NCBI GenBank assembly: GCA_027047745.1
Contig: JALTUB010000228.1
Location: forward strand, 1 to 5,060
Origin: Sulfurimonas sp.
GTDB taxonomy: Bacteria > Campylobacterota > Campylobacteria > Campylobacterales > Sulfurimonadaceae
Reading direction: 5' to 3'
Length of the DNA: 5,060 nucleotides
The notes under the pieces: generated by a model
Databases searched by the model: none
Seen by the model: the letters and a program-made list of their open reading frames with translations, nothing else
Told to the model about the DNA's origin: nothing
Shown: in pieces, positions 1 through 5,060 of the stretch
How positions within the stretch are numbered: position 1 is the stretch's first letter
Layout: each line of letters begins with the position of its first letter
Program-made: the position numbers and the translations under genes

Positions 1-318
1 TTTAAACTACTTTGGGATAGGCTCAAATCACAAAAAGAGATATTTGCTTATGTAAAAAACCTTTGTAAAGACGGCTCATTTTACTGGGTTTTAGCAAATA
101 TGACAGTTACTTTAAATGCAAATGGGTCACTAATTGACCTCCATGCAGTAAGAAGAAAACCATCTCAAAAATCTATGCAGGTTATCCCTGAGTTATACGC
201 AAAACTTTTACAAGAAGAGAAAAAGTCTGGTATGGATGGCTCAACAAAAATGTTAAATGCAATATTAAATGAAAAAGGAGTGAGTTATGACGATTTTATC
301 TTCGATTTACAGCACTAA
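1..318 (+). CDS. PAS-domain energy/redox taxis sensor, CetB/Aer-like (3' part only)
   Basis: The reading frame is open from the first base to a TAA at 316-318, giving the last 105 residues; the true start lies upstream of the window. The visible part is the second half of a PAS fold. It has a helix around WDRLKSQKEIFAYVKNL, then the strand pair KDGSFYWVLANMTV and the sheet end LIDLHAVRRKPSQ. This matches the Aer/CetB type of PAS domain, where the family pattern is roughly 'KNRRKDG-YWV-ANVTP...G-SVR'. After it comes a charged helical tail without a membrane segment. In E. coli Aer and C. jejuni CetB this PAS type is associated with FAD and reports redox or electron-transport state; FAD binding here is inferred. 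The next gene, a membrane chemoreceptor, overlaps it by 32 bases, so the two are very probably co-transcribed and work as partners. An internal ATG at base 100 is not a sensible start because it would cut the PAS fold. The PAS assignment is firm; the ligand is not. Confidence 0.88.
   Translation, partial: FKLLWDRLKSQKEIFAYVKNLCKDGSFYWVLANMTVTLNANGSLIDLHAVRRKPSQKSMQVIPELYAKLLQEEKKSGMDGSTKMLNAILNEKGVSYDDFIFDLQH
275..280 (+). promoter_or_regulatory. Shine-Dalgarno site of the chemoreceptor gene
   Basis: AAGGAG lies 6 bases before the ATG at 287, inside the 3' end of the PAS gene. It fixes the chemoreceptor start and shows the receptor is translated independently, although its first 32 bases overlap the upstream gene. 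Confidence 0.8.
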
Positions 319-1747
319 ACAACATCTAGGGCTATATCTTCTCCTTATTGCTGTAGTTGCTTATTTTGTTTTTGTAGGGAATTATATTTTTGCTGGTATC
401 CTGTTTACTGGTATAGTTGCTACACTACTTTTGACACTGTTTGAAGATGAGGCTTGTGATAAACTTTTTTCAGATGACTTGATTCGACAGATTCGCGATG
501 TTTTACTTAAAGCTGGGAGAGGAGAACTTTCTCATAGAATCACACATATAGAAGAAACACATGTTATGCAAGGTGTTGCATGGGGTATAAATGACCTTCT
601 TGACCAGACTGAGCAGTTTATGAGAGATGTTAAAACTTCTATAAGCTTTGCAAATAATGGTAAAACCAACAGAGATATTATAAGCGAAGGGTATCACGGA
701 GACTTTGAAAATGCTGTTCCTGAACTAAACAGAGCCGTTGGGGCAGTTGCTGTTTCATATAAAGCTGCTCAAAGAACTTCAATATCCAAAGCATTTAATG
801 AAAATTCACATGGTGGTATATCAAAAGGACTTAGTATTATCCAAGAAGACATCATAACGAATACTGATATAGTAAACTTGATATCTTCTTCTGCACAGGC
901 AATTGCGCAGGAGGCAACTACTGCACAAGAAGTTGTTCAGAACATTACAAATAGACTTGAAGAGCTAACACAACTTATCACAAGTTCAAATGAATCAATC
1001 ATCTCCTTAAACGAGAGAACAAACGAGATTTCAGTAGTGGTTGATCTCATTAAAGATATTGCAGACCAAACAAATCTTCTTGCACTAAATGCAGCCATAG
1101 AAGCAGCAAGAGCAGGTGAACATGGACGAGGTTTTGCTGTTGTGGCTGATGAGGTAAGAAAACTTGCCGAGAGAACACAAAAAGCAACGCAAGAGATAGC
1201 CATAACTACAAATACACTTAAACAAGAGACAAGCGAGATACAATCAAACTCTGAAAATATTACAGAGATAGCGACAAATTCACAAGATGATGTAGGGAAT
1301 TTTTATGACACTTTAAACAGATTGGCTAACAACACTGACCAGTCTGCAAAAGAAGCGAAATATGTCTCCGAGTATCTCTTTACAACACTTGTAAAAGTTG
1401 ATCACATCGTCTTTAAGCATAAAGCATACAGCACTATTTTAGAAGAGGACATGGATAGCGCTGCAGAGTTTGGAGACCATCATAGTTGTAGATTGGGTAA
1501 ATGGTATGATGGAGAGGGTAAAAAACTATTTGGTGCTACAAAAGCATATAAGGCAGTAGATGTTCCACACTCTTTAGTGCATAAAAGTGTACTCTCAGCT
1601 CTTTCGTGTACTGCTACAAAAGATTGTTTAATAACTAAGAGAGAAGATATGATTAAAAACATGGCTTTAGCTGAAGTAGAGAGCTTTAAACTTTTTGATC
1701 TGTTTCAAAGTATGGTAGCAGAAGGTAATCCTGATGTTCATATCTAG
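287..1747 (+). CDS. Methyl-accepting chemotaxis protein with C-terminal CZB zinc-binding domain (CetA/Aer-like transducer)
   Basis: A 486-residue inner-membrane chemoreceptor expected to control the CheA/CheW kinase complex. Residues 14-51 form a hydrophobic hairpin broken only by a short GN turn, so there is no periplasmic ligand domain, as in Aer and CetA. Residues 52-112 look like a HAMP linker (GRGELSHRI...AWGINDLLDQ), and 113-155 may be a second HAMP-like unit. The coiled-coil signalling domain covers about 190-360. Its highly conserved tip is at 261-297 (QTNLLALNAAIEAARAGEHG, then GRGFAVVADEVRKLAERT). Residues 370-475 form a chemoreceptor zinc-binding (CZB) domain with the complete 3His/Cys signature: H373-x2-F376, C401-RLG-K-W406 and H428-x3-H432. 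CZB domains bind zinc and in some receptors sense hypochlorous acid or zinc. The C-terminus (NPDVHI) has no CheR/CheB-binding pentapeptide. The start is set by AAGGAG six bases upstream. The gene overlaps the PAS gene in a +1 frame, and PAS then TM-HAMP-MCP is the Aer domain order split over two proteins. The family is certain; pairing with the PAS protein is inferred. Confidence 0.95.
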   Translation: MTILSSIYSTKQHLGLYLLLIAVVAYFVFVGNYIFAGILFTGIVATLLLTLFEDEACDKLFSDDLIRQIRDVLLKAGRGELSHRITHIEETHVMQGVAWGINDLLDQTEQFMRDVKTSISFANNGKTNRDIISEGYHGDFENAVPELNRAVGAVAVSYKAAQRTSISKAFNENSHGGISKGLSIIQEDIITNTDIVNLISSSAQAIAQEATTAQEVVQNITNRLEELTQLITSSNESIISLNERTNEISVVVDLIKDIADQTNLLALNAAIEAARAGEHGRGFAVVADEVRKLAERTQKATQEIAITTNTLKQETSEIQSNSENITEIATNSQDDVGNFYDTLNRLANNTDQSAKEAKYVSEYLFTTLVKVDHIVFKHKAYSTILEEDMDSAAEFGDHHSCRLGKWYDGEGKKLFGATKAYKAVDVPHSLVHKSVLSALSCTATKDCLITKREDMIKNMALAEVESFKLFDLFQSMVAEGNPDVHI

Positions 1748-1753
1748 GATTAG

Positions 1754-1777
1754 ACTTATCGCATAAAAGCGATAAGT
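1754..1777. terminator. Stem-loop at the convergent gene junction, possible bidirectional transcription end
   Basis: ACTTATCGC (1754-1762) and GCGATAAGT (1769-1777) form a perfect 9-bp stem with a 6-base loop. It starts six bases after the chemoreceptor stop and spans the last codons and stop of the convergent methyltransferase gene. Position and symmetry suit a shared terminator. Neither strand has a T-run after the stem, so it is not a classical intrinsic terminator; it may instead be a 3'-end stabilising hairpin. Confidence 0.45.
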
Positions 1778-2526
1778 GAGGCTGTCACAGCCACATTTAA
1801 AGATTCTACTCCTCTATTCATCGGGATAGAGATAGAATTATTGCAAAGTTTTTCTACCTCATTACTTACCCCTTCACTCTCATTTCCTAAAACAAATATA
1901 CTTTTATCACTGCTTTTTACATCATATAAACTATGTTTTGCATGAGAAGATAGAGAGTATATCTTTGTCTCTTTTAGCTTAGGTAAAACATCTTCTAAGT
2001 CATGGCAAAAGTAGATAGGGAGTTTAAAAAGCGTACCTGCACTTGCTTTTATCACAAGAGGAGAGATTTTAGCTGAACTTTTTTTTGGAAGTATGATACC
2101 ATCGACATTTCCAGCGGCACAACTTCTGATAATCATTCCTAGATTTTGTGGGTTTTGAATACCATCAAGAGCTATAAGTCTGTAAGAGCTTAGTTTTTGT
2201 ATCTCCTGTGCATTTAAGTAACTTTTAGCCATTATATCTATGGCAACACCTTGGTCTTGTTTTGCATTTTTACTTATGCGAGAGAGAGCATTTTTGTTAT
2301 GATAAAAAACTTCAAGATTTCGTTTTTTAGCTAGGCGTAATATCTCGTTTATAGCACCATCAGTTTTATTTGAGTCAGCTAAGTGAATCTTATGAATATC
2401 AACACTCTCATCTTGAAGAACTTCTATAACTACATTTCTACCATAGAGAGTGATAACCTTATCAAAAAATGCTTTTTTATCTTTATATGCTTGTGAATCT
2501 TGCAAAATAGTCCTTTTAGTATCCAT
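1756..2526 (-). CDS. SpoU/TrmH-family RNA 2'-O-methyltransferase (RlmB-like)
   Basis: A 256-residue protein expected to use S-adenosylmethionine to methylate a ribose 2'-OH in rRNA or tRNA. Residues about 27-98 match the SpoU substrate-binding domain (YGRNVVIEVL... to KQDQGVAIDI). Residues 115-256 are the knotted SPOUT catalytic domain with all three motifs. Motif 1 is LDGIQNPQNLGMIIRSC at 120-136, with N128 and the likely catalytic R134. Motif 2 is FVLGNESEGVSNEV at 211-224, with N215 and E216. Motif 3 is SIPMNRGVESLNVAVTAS at 233-250, with S242 and N244. The two-domain layout and length fit RlmB (23S rRNA Gm2251 in E. coli), but TrmH-family targets cannot be read from sequence alone, so no gene symbol is given. 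The gene is convergent with the chemoreceptor (8 bases apart) and divergent from gyrB. The start is uncertain: the ATG at 2526 has no Shine-Dalgarno, while an in-frame TTG at 2505 is preceded by AAAAGGA. Both starts leave all domains intact. Confidence 0.9.
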   Translation of the reverse strand: MDTKRTILQDSQAYKDKKAFFDKVITLYGRNVVIEVLQDESVDIHKIHLADSNKTDGAINEILRLAKKRNLEVFYHNKNALSRISKNAKQDQGVAIDIMAKSYLNAQEIQKLSSYRLIALDGIQNPQNLGMIIRSCAAGNVDGIILPKKSSAKISPLVIKASAGTLFKLPIYFCHDLEDVLPKLKETKIYSLSSHAKHSLYDVKSSDKSIFVLGNESEGVSNEVEKLCNNSISIPMNRGVESLNVAVTASLIAFMR

Positions 2527-2620
2527 AATTTAAGCTAATTTTACACTATTTTTACTTTAAATCTTGTTTTTAGTAAAACTTCGATAAAATAAGTTCAATT
2601 ATGCTTTTATGGAGATGTTG
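2527..2620. promoter_or_regulatory. Divergent intergenic region with probable gyrB and methyltransferase promoters
   Basis: This very AT-rich stretch separates two divergent genes, so it should hold a promoter for each. On the + strand, TAAAAT (2585-2590) is a good -10 candidate. Upstream there is a T-rich tract with a weak -35-like TTGTTT (2564-2569, only 15 bases away), in keeping with the poorly conserved -35 boxes of Campylobacterota. It would give a gyrB leader of about 20-25 bases. On the - strand, TAAAAT (2543 to 2538) is a -10 candidate whose transcript would begin only a few bases before the methyltransferase ATG. A weaker pair is TTGAAC (2598 to 2593) with TACTAA (2575 to 2570). The assignments rest on motif resemblance only. 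Confidence 0.4.
2611..2614 (+). promoter_or_regulatory. Shine-Dalgarno site deciding the gyrB start
   Basis: GGAG ends 6 bases before the ATG at 2621. The in-frame ATGs at 2609 and 2615 overlap or follow this site and lack one of their own. The ATG at 2621 gives MENYGASNIK, the usual N-terminus of Campylobacterota GyrB, so it is preferred over the four-residue-longer reading. Confidence 0.75.
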
Positions 2621-4936
2621 ATGGAAAATTATGGTGCTAGTAATATTAAAGTCCTTAAGGGATTAGAAGCTGTTAGAAAACGCCCAGGTATGTATATTGG
2701 TGATACTGGTCATCGTGGTTTACACCATCTTGTATATGAAGTTATAGATAACTCTATTGATGAGGCGATGGCAGGACATTGTGATACTATCACTGTTACT
2801 TTAACCAAGGCTGGAACTTGTAAGGTAACTGATAACGGTCGTGGTATCCCTACTGATATGCACCCAACAGAGGGGATGTCTGCTGCAACTGTTGTTTTAA
2901 CAGTTCTTCATGCTGGTGGTAAGTTTGATAAAGATACTTATAAAGTCTCTGGTGGTCTTCATGGTGTTGGTGTTTCTGTTGTAAATGCTCTTTCTGCTGA
3001 TTTGAAAATGACGATTTATAGAGAGGGAGAGATACATGAACAAAATTTTAAAGAAGGTATCCCCCAAGAAGCTTTAGCAGTAGTTGGAAAAACTCGTAAA
3101 ACTGGTACAACTATTGAGTTTATAGCTGACCCAACTATTTTCACAGATACTATCACTTTTGAGTACGAATACCTTTCTAAAAGATTTAAAGAGTTAGCAT
3201 ACCTAAACCCATTTATCACTATCAAATTTAACGATGAGAGAAGTGGTGTAAAAGAGGAGTATCACTTTGAAGGTGGTATCGCTCAGTATGTCTCTGATAT
3301 GAATAAAAAAGTTTTAGTAGCAGATGTTTTTTCATTTGCTGCTAAGGTAGAAGACATCGAGTTTGATGTTGCACTTATGTATAACGATGGTTATGAAGAG
3401 AAACTTGCTTCTTTTGTAAACAATATCCGAACACCAAATGGTGGAACACATGAGGCTGGTTTTAGAGCAGGTTTAACTCGTGTAATCTCTAACTATAACT
3501 CAAAAAATGGTGCGGCAAAAGAAAAAGATGTAAAAATATCTGGAGATGATGTAAGAGAGGGGCTTATCGCCATAGTCTCTGCTCGTGTTCCTGAGCCACA
3601 GTTTGAGGGACAAACAAAGGGTAAACTAGGAAACACTTATGTAAGACCTTTAGTTCAAAAACAGACTTATGAACTTCTATCAAAATATTTTGAAGAGAAC
3701 CCTATCCAAGCAAAAGCGATAGTTTCTAAAGCTCTTGCCGCTGCTCGTGGTCGTGAGGCTGCTAAAAAAGCTAGAGATTTAACTCGTAGAAAAGATAATA
3801 TGTCAGTGGGAACACTTCCTGGAAAACTTGCTGATTGTCAAAGTAAAGATGCTAGTATCTGCGAACTTTATCTAGTGGAAGGGGATTCTGCAGGTGGTTC
3901 AGCAAAGATGGGTCGAGATAGAGTCTTTCAAGCTATCTTGCCACTAAAAGGTAAGATTTTAAATGTTGAAAAAGCAAGACTAGAGAAGATACTAAAGTCT
4001 GATGAGATTACAAATATGATTACAGCTATGGGTTGTGGTATCGGTGAAGAGTATAAAGAAGAAAAACTTCGCTATCACAAACTTGTTATCATGACGGATG
4101 CCGATGTTGATGGTTCTCACATCCAAACACTACTGCTTACTTTCTTCTTTAGACATTTTCGTGATGTTGTTGAGAAAGGGTACTTGTACCTAGCACAACC
4201 ACCACTTTTTAGATATAAAAAAGGTAAAAAAGAGATATACTTTAAAGACCAAAGAGAGATGAATGACTTTTTGATTGATAACGGTATAGAGTCATTAGAA
4301 AATCAAACTTTAGGTCATCAAGACCTTGTTTCTTACTTTAAAATGGTTGATCATTATGCTGGTTCATTAGATGCTTTAGAGCGTAGATATTCTCTTGTTG
4401 ATTTGATTCGTCACTTTGTAGAAAATCCAGACCTTATTAGCCTCGGTGCAAAAGATTTATACACTGAGGTTGAAAAATTCTTAACAGGTATAAACAACAA
4501 CATCCTTACAAAAACAATAAACGAAGAGACAAATGAAGTTCATCTTTTTGTACAAACCAAAGGTGGTATGGAAGAGTTACTTATCAATGATGAGCTATTT
4601 ACTGCACCTCATTTTACAGAAGCAAACTATGTTTACAAAAAGATGCAAGAGTGGGAACTCTCTTTTGAAGGTGATGTTATAGAAGTGCTTGAGAGTATTA
4701 AAGATTATGCTAGAAAAGGTGCTTATATCCAACGATACAAAGGTCTAGGTGAGATGAATCCTGAACAACTTTGGGAGACAACTATGACACCTGAAAACCG
4801 TGTACTTCTTCAAGTAACTATAGAAGATGCAGAAGTTGCAAGTGATGCTTTTACTCTGTTTATGGGTGATGAGGTTGAGCCTCGCCGTAACTATATAGAA
4901 ACACATGCAAAAGATGTTAAGCATTTAGATGTATAA
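2621..4936 (+). CDS. gyrB: DNA gyrase subunit B
   Basis: The ATPase subunit of the A2B2 type II topoisomerase that introduces negative supercoils. At 771 residues it is close to other Campylobacterota GyrBs and shorter than the 804-residue E. coli form, which has an extra insertion. The GHKL ATPase domain (about 1-215) has E40 (catalytic base), N44 (Mg2+), DNGRGIP at 71-77, K101 in LHAGGKFDKD, and the ATP lid GGLHGVGVS at 111-119. The transducer domain (about 216-385) ends its ATP contact in QTKGKLG with K333. The TOPRIM region has EGDSAGG at 420-426 (acidic E420) and DADVDG at 493-498. The C-terminal signature QRYKGLGEMN is at 704-713. R134 matches E. coli R136 (aminocoumarin contact); D422 and K443 match D426 and K447 (quinolone positions), so all three are wild type. 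The ATG at 2621 is chosen from the GGAG spacing and homology; an ATG at 2609 would add four residues. Upstream lies a divergent methyltransferase, not dnaN. The downstream gene follows after 23 bases. Confidence 0.98.
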   Translation: MENYGASNIKVLKGLEAVRKRPGMYIGDTGHRGLHHLVYEVIDNSIDEAMAGHCDTITVTLTKAGTCKVTDNGRGIPTDMHPTEGMSAATVVLTVLHAGGKFDKDTYKVSGGLHGVGVSVVNALSADLKMTIYREGEIHEQNFKEGIPQEALAVVGKTRKTGTTIEFIADPTIFTDTITFEYEYLSKRFKELAYLNPFITIKFNDERSGVKEEYHFEGGIAQYVSDMNKKVLVADVFSFAAKVEDIEFDVALMYNDGYEEKLASFVNNIRTPNGGTHEAGFRAGLTRVISNYNSKNGAAKEKDVKISGDDVREGLIAIVSARVPEPQFEGQTKGKLGNTYVRPLVQKQTYELLSKYFEENPIQAKAIVSKALAAARGREAAKKARDLTRRKDNMSVGTLPGKLADCQSKDASICELYLVEGDSAGGSAKMGRDRVFQAILPLKGKILNVEKARLEKILKSDEITNMITAMGCGIGEEYKEEKLRYHKLVIMTDADVDGSHIQTLLLTFFFRHFRDVVEKGYLYLAQPPLFRYKKGKKEIYFKDQREMNDFLIDNGIESLENQTLGHQDLVSYFKMVDHYAGSLDALERRYSLVDLIRHFVENPDLISLGAKDLYTEVEKFLTGINNNILTKTINEETNEVHLFVQTKGGMEELLINDELFTAPHFTEANYVYKKMQEWELSFEGDVIEVLESIKDYARKGAYIQRYKGLGEMNPEQLWETTMTPENRVLLQVTIEDAEVASDAFTLFMGDEVEPRRNYIETHAKDVKHLDV

Positions 4937-4959
4937 ACGCAGTTAAACGGTACTAAGTT

Positions 4960-5060
4960 ATGCTACTTCCTCAAACAAAAGAGAGAGAATACCGTTTTGC
5001 TTTAGCTCTTAGGATAGGTCTTCCTATCTTTGCTCTTGTGTTCGCTCTTGTTTCTCAGAC
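4960..5060 (+). CDS. Unidentified membrane protein, N-terminal fragment
   Basis: An open frame starts at ATG 4960 and continues past the window edge; 33 complete codons are visible. The product begins MLLPQTKEREYRFALALRIG and then runs into a hydrophobic stretch, LPIFALVFALVSQ. A charged head followed by an uncleaved-looking hydrophobic segment suggests an inner-membrane protein with an N-terminal anchor, a layout common in membrane sensor proteins. The visible part is too short to assign a family. An in-frame TAA at 4954 rules out an earlier start, and no other start codon occurs before GTG at 5038. The Shine-Dalgarno is weak (ACGG about 9 bases upstream). Only 23 bases separate it from the gyrB stop and no terminator-like hairpin lies between, so read-through from gyrB is likely. 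Confidence 0.6.
   Translation, partial: MLLPQTKEREYRFALALRIGLPIFALVFALVSQ

Noticed and set aside
287..318. Possible programmed frameshift fusing the PAS and MCP frames into one Aer-like protein
   Set aside because: It would need a +1 shift and no clear slippery site is visible; the MCP has its own well-placed AAGGAG and ATG, so separate translation explains the layout.
503..697. Antisense open frame within the chemoreceptor
   Set aside because: It lies wholly inside a well-supported gene and has no convincing ribosome binding site or domain.
937..1203. 88-codon open frame antisense to the chemoreceptor
   Set aside because: It mirrors the highly conserved signalling tip, whose codon pattern leaves the opposite strand open; the serine/alanine-rich product resembles no known protein.
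1480..1662. Antisense open frame opposite the CZB region
   Set aside because: It is a shadow of the CZB coding sequence, with no recognisable features.
1777..1795. Near-perfect palindrome GGCTGT-C-ACAGCC
   Set aside because: It lies within conserved motif 3 codons of the methyltransferase, has a one-base centre that cannot form an RNA loop without opening the stem, and is explained by coding.
2601..2621. Six-codon open frame (MLLWRC, stop TGA overlapping the gyrB ATG as TGATG), a possible leader peptide
   Set aside because: It has no Shine-Dalgarno of its own and the overlap arises from the gyrB ribosome-binding region; chance is the simplest explanation unless it is conserved.
3016..3225. 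Antisense open frame within gyrB
   Set aside because: It is a shadow of gyrB, lacking independent support.
1..5060. CRISPR arrays, tRNA/rRNA genes, insertion sequences or phage-like genes
   Set aside because: No regularly spaced repeats, transposase or integrase motifs, or tRNA-like folds were seen on either strand by eye.

Overview
The window is AT-rich and codes densely. Its proteins look like those of a free-living Campylobacterota (epsilonproteobacterium) of the Sulfurimonas/Sulfurovum/Arcobacter kind. The evidence is a GyrB of about 771 residues opening with MENYGASNIKVLKGLEAVRK, which closely resembles Campylobacter GyrB as I remember it, a CetB/Aer-type PAS protein paired with a membrane chemoreceptor, and the codon use. 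The genus is an inference; no search was run.

Layout: (1) bases 1-318 (+) hold the 3' part of a PAS-domain redox/energy sensor gene. (2) Bases 287-1747 (+) hold a methyl-accepting chemotaxis protein with a short membrane hairpin, HAMP-like linkers, a conserved signalling tip and a C-terminal zinc-binding CZB domain. It overlaps the PAS gene by 32 bases and has its own Shine-Dalgarno site. (3) A perfect 9-bp stem-loop lies at the convergent junction (1754-1777). (4) Bases 1756-2526 (-) hold a SpoU/TrmH-family RNA 2'-O-methyltransferase. (5) An AT-rich divergent intergenic region (2527-2620) should carry the methyltransferase and gyrB promoters. (6) Bases 2621-4936 (+) hold gyrB, complete, with ATPase, transducer and TOPRIM regions intact. 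(7) From base 4960 (+) a further gene begins with a hydrophobic N-terminus and runs off the window.

Functionally, the first two genes look like a two-protein version of the Aer aerotaxis receptor. A soluble PAS protein would sense redox state and signal through a membrane transducer, as in the CetB/CetA pair of Campylobacter jejuni. Here the transducer also has a complete CZB zinc-binding signature, so it may combine two inputs. The methyltransferase and gyrB are housekeeping genes for RNA modification and DNA supercoiling. No RNA genes, CRISPR arrays, insertion sequences or phage genes were seen, and I see no undescribed defence or mobile system. The most interesting item is the split PAS/MCP-CZB receptor pair.
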